Assembly (NCBI RefSeq): GCF_905475395.1
Contig: NC_058342.1
Location: 6,793,501 to 6,857,500 of the forward strand
Direction of reading: 5' to 3'
DNA: 64,000 nt
From: Chrysoperla carnea
Lineage: Eukaryota > Arthropoda > Insecta > Neuroptera > Chrysopidae
How positions within the stretch are numbered: position 1 is the first letter of the stretch; each line of letters begins with the position of its first letter. The position numbers were made by a program, and so were the translations under genes. The notes under the pieces are model-generated. The model saw only the letters and a list, made by a program, of their open reading frames with translations, searched no databases and had not been told where the DNA came from. Below, piece after piece: positions 22,682 to 32,937 of the stretch.

Positions 22682-24955
22682 TTATGTGGTGTCTGAAATG
22701 GGAAGTACACACAGCTTAACAATCGGCCGTTTCAGCACTGTAGTTGCCGTTTTGAGTGTCACTACTCGAGTAAGATTATCAGCTCCACGATGAAGTTGGA
22801 TGACTTTAGCTAATGGCCATTTAGATGCCGGATATCTTTCATCAACGATTAAAACAATTGATCCGATTTTGATTTGATTTGCAGGATATTGCCACTTATA
22901 AATAGCCTGCAACTGTTGAAGATATTCTCTGGACCATTTCGTCCAGAAGTTTTCGAGAATTTGGCGAGTTAATTGCCAACGAGATAAATGTGTAATTTTC
23001 AAATGTGTTAATGCTGGCTCGGGAATAGTCGTTAAGGGTCCACCAGTGAGGAAATGTCCGGGTGTTAAGACTGCGAGGTCATCTGGATCATCAGTAAGCC
23101 GGCAAAGAGGCCTTGAATTCAACACTGCTTCAATTTGTATCAGAACAGTGGTGAATTCTTCGTATGTAAGGAGAGTGTTACCAATAACCCTCTTTAAATG
23201 ATGTTTGACGGATTTAACTCCAGCTTCCCAGCGGCCGCCAAAATGTGGGGCAGACGGTGGATTAAAGTGCCAGTGAGTTCCGTCGTTTGCAAGTAACGAA
23301 CGAAGAGTTTTAAGCTGTGTGGATGACTCCGTAAAGAGTCGTTTGAGTTCAGCATCAGCCCCCACAAGATTAGTTCCACAGTCGCTTGAGAGTGTAGCAC
23401 AGATCCCGCGACGTCCAGTGAAGCGTTTATATGCAACAATAAAACCACTAGTGGAATAGTCTGTAACTATCTCGAGATGAATTGCAGACGTAGAGGAACA
23501 TATAAACAAAACAACATAGCCTTTGTATGTTTTAGCAGCACGCCCATGCCATGTTTTAACAAGAAATGGGCCAGCGTAATCAACCCCTGAGTGGCAAAAG
23601 GGGCGGGATGGAGTCGTACGCGCTGCTGGAAGTTGTCCCATGAGTTGTTCAGCTCGTTTAGCACGTTGGCGTGCGCAGATTACACATTTCAAGATTACTT
23701 TTCGAACTGCTAGACGAGCTCCCAGTATCCAAAATTTTTGTCGAACTGCTGCTAAAGTGTTACTGGTACCACTGTGGAGTGATCGAAGATGAGCACTTTG
23801 GATTATTAGAAGAGACAGAGTGGAATCTTTCGAGAGGATATAGGGGTGCTTTGAGTAATAATCCAGTGATGATTGTTCAAGACGTCCACCAACTCGTATC
23901 AGACCATTTTGATCGAGAAATGGAGTGAGCAAGCGCAAAGAACTCGAGCTAGTGATTGGTTGTTTCTTCTGCAACAACTTCAACTCGTTTGAAAATGCAA
24001 TCCTTTGGCTAATCCGAACCCAAATTAATAGAGACGCCTGAAGATTATGAGTAGTTAACAAGGCTGGTGGATCATCATCCTTGATTCTACGGCTACGATT
24101 GATGAACTTCATGCACCAAGATGTGATACGCAAGAGTCGATTTAAGTTAGAATATCGATGCAACAATTCCGGCTCTAACTCAATTTGTGAGCAATGATTC
24201 ACTTTTGCAGATCGAACTTCCGAAGCTGGGACAAGTGATGGTGAGCAAATGTCATGGGGCCATTGGTCAGATGGTAGAAAAAGCCATTCGGGACCTTTCC
24301 ACCATAATTGATGTTTATCAAGAGCTTGGGCTGAGAGTCCGCGGGACGCACAGTCAGCTGGATTTTGTTTTCCAGCGATAAATCTCCAACGAGCTGATGA
24401 TAGGTTTTCTTGGATGAAGGTGACACGATTTCGAACAAAATCCTTCCATTTACTTGGATGAGATGTGATCCACGTGAGTGCAACTGATGAATCGGTCCAA
24501 AGCCATAGTGGTGCTGAATGTAGGTCCATAGTTCTGCGTACATATCCTGCGAGTCGAGTAAGCAGAGCAGCTGCAGTAAGTTCTAAACGTGGTATTGTCA
24601 TTTTCTTCAACGGTGCCACTTTTGTTTTTGCACACACAATGTTGACGCTAATTGAGGAGCAAGTTTCCACTCTGAGATAAACAACTGCACTTAATGCAGA
24701 CTGTGAGGCGTCAGAAAACCCATGAAGCTCGAGTTTTGAGGATTGAAGAGGTCCCAAGTACCGTGGGATTGAAATTAATGACAAATCTGTAAGCTGTCGT
24801 TCGAATTCTCTCCATTGTTTGCATAAATGATCTGGAAGGATCTCATCCCAATTTAATTTGACCAACCAAAGATGCTGCATTAAAACTTTAGCTTGAATTA
24901 TGAACGGTGAGATTAATCCTAGTGGGTCAAAAAGCTGGGCTATGCGAGAGAGCAA
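22682..24955 (-). CDS. BEL/Pao pol, RNase H and integrase portion
   Basis: A 757-residue frame. Its start (LSRIAQLFDPLGLISPF) is the Pao-specific segment after the RT, followed by an RNase H-like region (LELHGFSDASQSA; LWTDSSVALTWI). Next come an integrase zinc-binding region (LHSGTSNTLAAVR then CVICARQRAK) and an integrase core with GVDYAGPF, SSDCGTNLVGA and GGRWEAGVKSVKHHLKR, supplying the D, D and E positions. The end (KIGSIVLIVDERYPASKWPL) matches the C-terminal domain usual in Pao integrases. The frame has no natural start: it continues the upstream frame from which a single-base shift near 24950 separates it. Confidence 0.92.
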   Translation of the reverse strand: MLSRIAQLFDPLGLISPFIIQAKVLMQHLWLVKLNWDEILPDHLCKQWREFERQLTDLSLISIPRYLGPLQSSKLELHGFSDASQSALSAVVYLRVETCSSISVNIVCAKTKVAPLKKMTIPRLELTAAALLTRLAGYVRRTMDLHSAPLWLWTDSSVALTWITSHPSKWKDFVRNRVTFIQENLSSARWRFIAGKQNPADCASRGLSAQALDKHQLWWKGPEWLFLPSDQWPHDICSPSLVPASEVRSAKVNHCSQIELEPELLHRYSNLNRLLRITSWCMKFINRSRRIKDDDPPALLTTHNLQASLLIWVRISQRIAFSNELKLLQKKQPITSSSSLRLLTPFLDQNGLIRVGGRLEQSSLDYYSKHPYILSKDSTLSLLIIQSAHLRSLHSGTSNTLAAVRQKFWILGARLAVRKVILKCVICARQRAKRAEQLMGQLPAARTTPSRPFCHSGVDYAGPFLVKTWHGRAAKTYKGYVVLFICSSTSAIHLEIVTDYSTSGFIVAYKRFTGRRGICATLSSDCGTNLVGADAELKRLFTESSTQLKTLRSLLANDGTHWHFNPPSAPHFGGRWEAGVKSVKHHLKRVIGNTLLTYEEFTTVLIQIEAVLNSRPLCRLTDDPDDLAVLTPGHFLTGGPLTTIPEPALTHLKITHLSRWQLTRQILENFWTKWSREYLQQLQAIYKWQYPANQIKIGSIVLIVDERYPASKWPLAKVIQLHRGADNLTRVVTLKTATTVLKRPIVKLCVLPISDTT

Positions 24956-27249
24956 CTTCTTTTCGTTACGCGCTGCAGTGGTTCACTGTTGACAATGATT
25001 GAAAATCTGTCACTTGATGGATTCCAGGAGAGACCTAAAATTGACGATTGATCGATAAGAATTGTAGCTTCCTTGGCATGATATTCTGGTGGAATGCTTT
25101 CTAACAAATTGGGATGATTGCTGACCCATTTTTTGAGAATAAACCCGCCGCGTCTACATAATTGATCAACCTGAGTGATGATTTGACTACATTCAGAGAC
25201 AGTATCAGCTCCACCAAATATATCATCTTCATATCGCCCTTTGAGCATCGTTGACTCAGCCAACGGAAATTGATTTCCATCGTCGAGTATTAATTGTTTG
25301 AGCGTTCGCAATGCCAAGAATGGCGCACATCCTAAACCATAGGTTACGGTTTTTAATTGATAAGTTTGGATGACACCATCCTGCATCCACAGGATCCTTT
25401 GAAGATACCAATCATGATGATCGACCACTATCTGACGATACATTTTTTCGATATCTGACACGAAGACATATTTGAATCGTCGAAACCACAAGAGAACATC
25501 TGGAAGATCGGTTTGAAGTTTTTCGCCAGTGTGGAGAATATCATTAAGTGATTTTCCCGAGCTAGTCCGCATTGATCCGTTGAACACGACACGAAGTTTA
25601 GTGGTAGTACTTGTCGAACGTAGCACGCCGTGATGAGGTAGATAAAAAACACACTTCGGTTCGACTGAGTTGGCTGATACAAGAGACATGTGGTTGAGTG
25701 ATTCATATTCTCGGATGAATTCATCATATAGGTGGCGAAACTCATTATCAGAGTTTAACCGACGTTGAAGTGAATGAAGCATCTTCGTTGCAGGACCTCG
25801 AGATTCTCCTAGTGCATCTGGTGATTCTTTCAATGGCAGTCGAACTACGTATCGACCAGAGTCTAATCTCGAATGAGTCGATAAGAAATGTTGCTCACAA
25901 ACTTCTTCCTCTGGTGACAAGCTGGTAGCTTTACCATCCATGATTTCTTCTTGATTCCAGAAACGTTGAAGAAGCAAGTCCAGTTGCACATCAAGTGAGC
26001 AATGATAAACAGTGGCGGTCGACTCAGTGAGATTTCTGTTGATTGGTCCTGATAAAATCCACCCGAATATGGTAGATTGAGCGATAGGGCATTGTGGTGG
26101 CCCCTTGATGACATCGGAAAGAATAATGTTTCCGTAAATATCGGCACCAAGAATCAAATCAATCGAACTTGGTATCATGAATGATGGGTCTGCGAGTTGT
26201 AGGCCTGATATATGCGGCCAATGAGATGTAGCTGGTTGCCTTGATGGTAACGTTGAAGTGAGCTTAGATAAAATATAAGCCTTTACTTTTATACTAACAT
26301 TGGAGTCGAAGGCGGAGCCAATATGGATAGATACCGCCCCACGTGCAGTTGAAGATTGAGTTGCTCCTACTCCGATATGAGAGATTGATGTAGATGATCG
26401 TCTAAGACGAAGATTCTGAACAAGACGTCCACTGATGAACGAACTTTCGGACCCTGGATCAATAAGAGCTTTCGCGATTACGAAATTACCATCTTCCCCT
26501 GAGATTCTGACTTGAGCTGTTGCGAGTAGCACCATTGATTGAGAAGGAACACATATCGACGACGCATGATTGACCGTTCGATCAGCGGAGGATGTAGACG
26601 GATTAGCTTCGTTGGAGTTTGATGACACGTTACCTGTGGATTTGCTGCTCGGGGATTCATGTGAAGACTGTGTGACTGCGTCATGAATCATTGTATGGTG
26701 ACGTCGTCTGCATTGTACACATGACTTTACTGAGCGACAGTCTTTTAGCATATGAGGACCAAGGCAATTAAAACACAACCGGTTGGATACTACAAACTGA
26801 CGTCGTTGGTTTGGAGTTTTCTGACCAAAGGCTTTGCAACTCGTTAGATAATGATCTGAGCTACAAAGTGAGCAGCTATACTTCGATCCCTTTTCTTGAT
26901 TTTCCACAGCAACATGGATTCTAGCATTTGGAGAACGACTAGTCGATTTATCTTGATATATGGATGCTGATTTTGTAAATTCGCGACCTTCGATTGATTC
27001 CAAAGCACGAGCACGACTTTCAATAAAGTGTTCAAGATCTTGAAATGATGAAGGAGACATTGAAGCACCTTCGTGTAGTTCCCATGCTTCATGTGTGTCC
27101 GAATCTAAACGGTTGACTATTGTGTATACAATAATTTGATCCCATTTGTTGGTAGGTGATCCCAATGCTTTGAGTGCACCTAGTGCTTCATTAACTGTTG
27201 ATAAAAGATGATTCAACCCTTTTGATGATTTACGCAGTAGTGGTTTCAT
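24940..27249 (-). CDS. BEL/Pao gag-protease-RT portion
   Basis: A 769-residue frame. Residues 1-100 are the end of the gag domain. Cys/His knuckles follow (CSLCSSDHYLTSC, CFNCLGPHMLKDC, CVQC). The retropepsin-like domain has ALIDPGSESSFIS in place of D-T/S-G. The RT contains FVSDIEKMYRQI and the catalytic block RYEDDIFGGADT, i.e. Y-E-D-D where most Pao RTs have Y-V-D-D. The frame runs into a stop just after joining the downstream frame. Polyprotein processing and reverse transcription would need the shift near 24950 corrected or bypassed. Confidence 0.9.
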   Translation of the reverse strand: MKPLLRKSSKGLNHLLSTVNEALGALKALGSPTNKWDQIIVYTIVNRLDSDTHEAWELHEGASMSPSSFQDLEHFIESRARALESIEGREFTKSASIYQDKSTSRSPNARIHVAVENQEKGSKYSCSLCSSDHYLTSCKAFGQKTPNQRRQFVVSNRLCFNCLGPHMLKDCRSVKSCVQCRRRHHTMIHDAVTQSSHESPSSKSTGNVSSNSNEANPSTSSADRTVNHASSICVPSQSMVLLATAQVRISGEDGNFVIAKALIDPGSESSFISGRLVQNLRLRRSSTSISHIGVGATQSSTARGAVSIHIGSAFDSNVSIKVKAYILSKLTSTLPSRQPATSHWPHISGLQLADPSFMIPSSIDLILGADIYGNIILSDVIKGPPQCPIAQSTIFGWILSGPINRNLTESTATVYHCSLDVQLDLLLQRFWNQEEIMDGKATSLSPEEEVCEQHFLSTHSRLDSGRYVVRLPLKESPDALGESRGPATKMLHSLQRRLNSDNEFRHLYDEFIREYESLNHMSLVSANSVEPKCVFYLPHHGVLRSTSTTTKLRVVFNGSMRTSSGKSLNDILHTGEKLQTDLPDVLLWFRRFKYVFVSDIEKMYRQIVVDHHDWYLQRILWMQDGVIQTYQLKTVTYGLGCAPFLALRTLKQLILDDGNQFPLAESTMLKGRYEDDIFGGADTVSECSQIITQVDQLCRRGGFILKKWVSNHPNLLESIPPEYHAKEATILIDQSSILGLSWNPSSDRFSIIVNSEPLQRVTKRSCSLA

Positions 27250-27896
27250 TTTAAAAATAGTATCTTAATGTTTGTTTACTAAACACGCTTGTTTTCGTAC
27301 CTGGAAATTAATTTGTCCCATGCTGGAATGAAATTCTCACCAGTAATTTGAAAATTTGAAATGAGGTTGGCAGCTTCTCCAGTGACACTACTTTTGAGAT
27401 AATGCATTTTCATGACATTTGTAAGTTCAGAATCTGCACCCACTAATGATGTGAACATGTCACTAAAAGGCCTCCAAGATTGTTAATCGCCTGCGAATTT
27501 AGGAAGTTGAATTTTTGGAAGTATCGTACGAGGCGCTGATGATGAGCCAACACCAGAAGTGTCAGCTAAAGTAGCTCCGTCCAATGGATTAGCTACAATA
27601 ATTTGAGATAGAAGCTCAAGCAGGGTCGCTTTGCTTTCCATATATGCTTCCTGAGTGAGAGCATAGGCAGAATTGTTCATATACGGCAAATCTTTGATAG
27701 TGTCCGTTCTAGTCTCACAAATACGTTCATGATCTTTGTCAAACTTTGTCCAATTCGACTCCAACACTTCAAGTCTCGTTTGAACTCTTGATTTTGTTAA
27801 ATTTGAAACGTCGATATTCTTGATAGGGTCTAGCGCATTTTTTATGAGATTAAAACGCGTTTCTTGTAGCGCGATACGCGGCTCCAAAGAAGTCAT
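27250..27896 (-). pseudogene. BEL/Pao gag N-terminal portion
   Basis: The open stretch 27483-27896 starts with ATG (MTSLEPRIALQETRFNLIKN) and ends at an in-frame stop directly before QSWRPFSDMF, the normal continuation of the Pao gag domain in the same frame. The rest runs to about 27290, where a frame break and stops precede the next open frame. Two lesions therefore separate the gag start from the downstream polyprotein. Confidence 0.8.
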
Positions 27897-28124
27897 GTTG
27901 ATGATTCAAAATTTGATTACTTGATAGTTCAAAGACGAGGAAGTATGAAAATAATAATCAAAATATCGACACGAAAAGCTTCACTACTTCACAAGATAAT
28001 GTTCACAAAACAATGTTCACAAATAATGTTGTTTATTGATATGTATAAACTAAAATGTTCACAACCACTTTAAACACGTGTTCCGTTAATTAAATAGATT
28101 TTTACAAAATTACTGTGCCTGGAT

Positions 28125-28142
28125 ATCCGGCTCGAAGGACCA
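28125..28142 (-). promoter_or_regulatory. Primer-binding site, tRNA-Tyr type
   Basis: The plus strand atccggctcgaaggacca equals the 3' end of insect tRNA-Tyr including CCA, so the element RNA carries its complement, three bases from the 5' LTR. The tRNA identity is from known tRNA-Tyr acceptor sequence. Confidence 0.8.
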
Positions 28143-28145
28143 CAA

Positions 28146-28970
28146 TGTTAGAGATGAGGTGATTACTTTAGCTGATCTGTATGAAAAGCTAACATATCCT
28201 AGCACAGGTAGATGTTGGTGATAAAATGAGAAAAAACAATGTTGAACAATACAAATGGTTTTATTCGTTAACAAATAAATGTATTCAAAGTGTATTGTTC
28301 GAATAATCAATGTTCAAACACAAATTGCTTAATTACTGAAACACGTAATTTAATGAAACAAAATGATAATAATTAGTCCAACTATAATTAATACACATAT
28401 ATATTTAATATGCTCAACTGTTTTTCAATACACAAAAACGCGTGGAATTCACTTCAAAATTAATGTCCACAGCACACGTTTATAAACGAAATATTCACTG
28501 ATGAAAAGTAACGATACACAAATATATCCGATTGTTCACAGCAAAACATAAAAATATTGCCAAACACTAATACACAGATTAACTACCAATTTTGATGAGC
28601 GATGATTCGATGGATAACTTAACTGATGATATTGATAACTGAAGATTTATAATTGCACGTGGCGATCACTTCGATTGAATGTTCACTCAATGGAGTCGCT
28701 TTTCAAAAGCTTTTTGCTCTACGCACATTTGTTTTTGTAGAACGAGGAGGATCACTTTCATTGGCTCTGCCATTTTGAAATAAATTGAAGATCAACGCAT
28801 TGATTGTTCTACTAATCAAAAGTAAAAACGAAGCGGAAAAATGATATCTGACCTTAGTCAGATTCGAACCCGGGACCTCCGGTATGGAAGTCCGATGTGG
28901 TGACCCGCTGCCACCACAGTTGTTGATAAAACGATTGTAGTTATCATACGGCTCAGATCTGTTTCAAACA
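28146..28970 (-). repeat. BEL/Pao 5' LTR
   Basis: 825 bp, the partner of 21815-22639, differing at two noted positions. It carries the same tRNA-like block at 28852-28919. Confidence 0.96.
28852..28919 (-). other. tRNA-like module in the 5' LTR
   Basis: Same sequence as 22521-22588. In the coding direction it lies about 50 bases inside the 5' edge of the LTR, in the U3 region and in sense orientation. Confidence 0.5.
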
Positions 28971-29284
28971 TATACATTTATAATGTTTTTTTTTCTTTCT
29001 TTCTTTTAGAAAATATAAGTTGTTTTATATATATTAAATATTAGGAATTTATGTTGTCGTTGTTTAGTATTTAACTATTTATTTATTATTTATTTTTACT
29101 ATGTATTATTCTGAATCGTAAAATGCATTCAATTATATATATTATATATATAATGCAATTGTAAAAAATTGTATGAAATTTTTTCTTAACAATAAATTTA
29201 CTTAATACTACCATTAAATTTGATAGCAGTCTACCTCTCTGATTGCATTTAAAGTAGTTTGAAGTACGTGTAGAAATTAAATTT

Positions 29285-30510
29285 GAATTTTAGAACAATT
29301 CCTCCTCAGCTTGATTCAAATTTCCCACCCTAGCATTGAAATCACCCCCAATTACAACTTTTGAGTGAAACTGTTGATTAATTTTAAAAATCGATTCTGA
29401 TAATAAGCCAATGCATACGTTGTTATCCGAATCAGGTTCCATATACACTGCTCCCACAATTAACTTATCACAGTCACTTTTTACTTTTAGTTTAACACAA
29501 AAACGATTTATCAATTAACTAACATTTAAGATGTTTTTTTTACTAAAACCATAATACCTCCACTGCCACGACCTCGGTCGTTTGATTTTATGCTGTGCTT
29601 TCGAAAAAATTAAATTCTTTTAATTTGGGCAAAGTAGAAATCTCGTGACTCAGCCAGGTTTCAGTGATACAAATAACATCAGATAACAAAAAATTATTTA
29701 ATTCCCTCTCTTCCATATTTAAAAAATTGTTGAACCCTTGAAAATTCCACCATATTAATGATTAATTGTTTAGTTTTTTAAAGCTGGGGGATCTGAAATT
29801 GCGGAAAATTTTTTTGCCGTGCGGGGAATGAAATGATAATCCAATTACCATTCGGGGTTGATCGGTGTATTTTCTCGATCGCAGCATCTCCTTAAGAAGT
29901 GGTGATGCTTTTAACATGCGAAGAGGAAGGGCCAGAGAGTTTCAGTTGCTTATCTATTTCCGTTATGTCGTTGTAAGATTGCTCCAAGTCATGTATGCAT
30001 GCTTTCCCTCGAAATAAAGTCCTGTTTCCTTCATTTCTCAACCTTTGAGCGTTTTAGCGTGGAGTTGTTTTTTGAGTTCTTCAAGTTCATTTTTAGTCAT
30101 GTCATTTGAGCTAAGTTCTGTTGCGTAATACCTTTTATTTTGGTATACACCGTATTGGAAATAAACGATACGATTACAGGCCTGGTGCGGGTAGGCTGTT
30201 TTTTTCCAATTCTGTATATGAAGTTAATTTCTCGCAACGAACATTCTATTTGCATTTTTCATTTATAACTTTCAGTACAACGTCTTCCAAAATGTCTGAA
30301 TTCTCATCATCCTCTTCTTTAAGTCCATTAATTAAAATATTATTTCGTTTTATTTGCTTTTGAAGATATTCAATAGTTTCTCTTTGATTATTCGTTTCCC
30401 GTTTCAAATTCTCGTTTTCTGATTTTAAGTTTTTAATTGCTTGTTCCAATAAATTTATTTTTGAATTAGTATCTTGAATAGTGTTTTTAATATCGTTCAA
30501 TTGTTCCCCA
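29285..30510 (-). pseudogene. Non-LTR retrotransposon 5' fragment: ORF1 and endonuclease start
   Basis: The minus strand first gives an 84-residue frame (30246-30500) starting MNDIKNTIQDTNSKINLLEQ with heptad-like Leu/Ile/Asn spacing, a coiled coil typical of L1-like ORF1 proteins, ending near RNNILINGLKEE. Further along are endonuclease signatures in broken frames: ICITETWLSHE (about 29670) and KVVIGGDFNARVG (29290-29514). The RT is missing, so the piece is truncated at 29285. No function is expected. Confidence 0.65.
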
Positions 30511-30529
30511 TATTAAGTTTCAATTCTTT

Positions 30530-32169
30530 TTATACCATGTATATATGAAATATACATAGTATATTAAGTTTAGTCCAAAGTTTGTAACGCTTAGAAATTG
30601 ATGCAAGGAAAAAAGTTTTGGTATAGGTGTTCATAGAATCACCTAATTAGTCCATTTCCGGTTGTCCGGAAATGGACTACGTCCGTCCGTCTGTGGACAC
30701 GATAACTCAAAAACAAAAAGATGAAATTTTTATAGCGTACTCTGGACCTAAAAACTGAGGTCAAGTTCGTAAATGAGCAATATGGGTCAATTGGGTCTTG
30801 GGTCCGTAGGACCCATCTTGTAAACCGTTAGAGATAGAACAAAATGTAAAAAATGTTCTTTATAAAAAAATAAACAACTTTTGTTTGAAAATTTTTTTTG
30901 TTAACTTCACTGTTTACCCACGAGGGCGCTTATTAGGTGCAAATTTTATAGTATGCATTAATATGGGAATATCAGTGTGTGTGTAGCTATTTAAAAGTGG
31001 ATATCTTTTTTTATTAACGTGACGTCAAAAAACAAACGATTGCTTCATCAACACTGTCTATACATAGTATTTCAACAATTAACTCAGTCAATTGTTTGTT
31101 TTCACTTGTTAAATAATCAATTATACCTTTATCCCCCATTTTAAAAAAATAGGTAATTATCAACGATTTAAGATGTAACGATGTAATTATTACAAAATAT
31201 AATTATAAAAGATATGTAGCTATTTGTATTACGGGAGAACGATGATTTAGTAAAAAGAAAACTATTGTCAATAATTGTATTTTGCTTTTTTATATTGTTT
31301 ACAGTCACACACATACAAAACACATACAAAAAAATAAAACAAAAAAAATAAAATAAAATGGGATGTTTATCAACTGCGCTACCTGATTAATGTAATATTA
31401 TACAAATTTAATTCAACACTATATGTTTATGAGCAGATGTTCTCAAAAATTTGTAGGCTACACACATTTATATTACGAATAAACTTTTATGTTCAGCTTA
31501 CTAACGTCTAAAGTAAAATTCACTATTAAACTACACAAAAACCATTTACATAAGTATTAACTAATTTTAACATAAACCAATTATGAATCGCGAATAAGAA
31601 ATTCGAAAAAAATATTAATAAAAAACAAGTGAAAACAATTGACTGAGTTAAAGGTTGAAATACCATGCACAGTCAGTGTTGATATCTTTATCACATTACA
31701 CATACAAACATGTGACACATACATAACGGATAATGAAGCATAGTACATATTATAAAATTTCCGCCTAATTGGCGCCCTCACGGGTAAACAGTAATGTTTA
31801 CGAAAAAATATTTCAAACAAAAGTTGTTTATTTTTTGATAAGGAACATTTTTTACATTTAAACTTTTGTTCTATCTCTAACGGTTTACAAGATAGGACCC
31901 GCAAGGCAAAATTGACCTATGATGCTCATTTACGAACTTGACCTCACTTTTTACGTCCTGAGTACGCTGTAAAAATTTCAGCTCGATATCTTTTTTCGTT
32001 TTTGAGTTATCGTGTCCACAGACGGACGGACGGGCGGACAACCGGAAATGGGCTAATTAGGTGATTTTATGAACACCTATGACAAAAATTTTTTGCTAGC
32101 ATCATTATTTTTAAGCGTTACAAACTTGGGACTAAACTTAATATACTATGTATATTTCATATATACATG
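30530..32169. repeat. Inverted pair of the dispersed ~570-bp repeat
   Basis: The left arm (30530-31110) and right arm (31624-32169) are reverse complements over nearly their whole length, sharing taatatactatgtatattt ends, ttagtccatttccggttgtc, gtccgtccgtctgtgg and ggtttacaagat-gg-ccc blocks. A 510-bp unrelated AT-rich spacer separates them. No coding capacity. Ends are palindromic (ccatgtatatatgaaatata). It could be a large foldback or two oppositely inserted copies. Confidence 0.8.
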
Positions 32170-32533
32170 GTTACAGCGTACTCAGGACGTAAAAAGTGAG
32201 GTCAAGTTCGTAAATGAGCATCGTAGGTCATGTGGGTCTTGGGTCCGTAGGACCCATCTTGTAAACCGTTAGATATAGAACAAAAGTTTAAATGTAAAAA
32301 AATGTTCCTTATAAAAAAATAAACAACTTTTGTTTGAAACATTTTTTCGTAAACATCACTGTTTACCCGTGAGGGCGCCAATTAGGCGGAAATTTTAGAA
32401 TATGTACTATACTTGATTATCAGTTATGTATGTGTCACATGTTGTTTGTATGTGTAATATGATAAAGAAATCAACACTGACTATGCATGGTATTTCAACA
32501 ATTAACTCAGTTAATTGTTTGTTTTCACTTGTT
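32167..32533 (+). repeat. Third, 5'-truncated copy of the dispersed repeat
   Basis: Starts in the middle of the unit (acagcgtactcaggacgtaa), directly abutting the inverted pair, and continues to the common end ttgttttcacttgtta in the orientation of 30530-31110. Confidence 0.8.
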
Positions 32534-32937
32534 ATTATTAATTTTAAATTTTCACTATTAAGACTGTATTTTACAAAGCAAAAATTTCGAAACTAATTTT
32601 ATTTTAACACTTCCGGAATTGTTGTAATTAAACTCAATTACTTTAAATTAATTTTGACAGGGCACATTCAGAAACGTCTATCAAGCAGGCATTTTTTTTC
32701 TCAAGAACTCCCGTTTTTTCTCAAAAACTCGTGTTGACTCTCATTAGATTTTCGTGATATACTACCGTATATCACGCATAATTCTGTTGGTAAAAAGCGA
32801 AGAAAATATTCGCTATCTTAGCCAATACATATATGAATAATTGAAGATCTGGTTTTCTGATGCTGCGACTCAATAAAAAATAGTAATTGATTAATTTTAT
32901 ATATATCCTGTAGAATTGTGCTGTTTTGCCATGTTTA

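Larger units (their letters stand above)
21815..28970 (-). mobile_element. Complete BEL/Pao LTR retrotransposon
   Basis: Two 825-bp LTRs bound the element, both running tgttag...aaaca on the plus strand, flanked by a 5-bp duplication tatac (21810-21814 and 28971-28975). On the coding minus strand the order is 5' LTR, primer-binding site, gag, protease, RT, RNase H, integrase, purine tract, 3' LTR. By eye the LTRs differ at two positions (near 21891/28222 and 22605/28936), so insertion was recent. The coding part nevertheless has a frameshift in pol, a stop in gag and a further break between gag frames. Confidence 0.96.
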
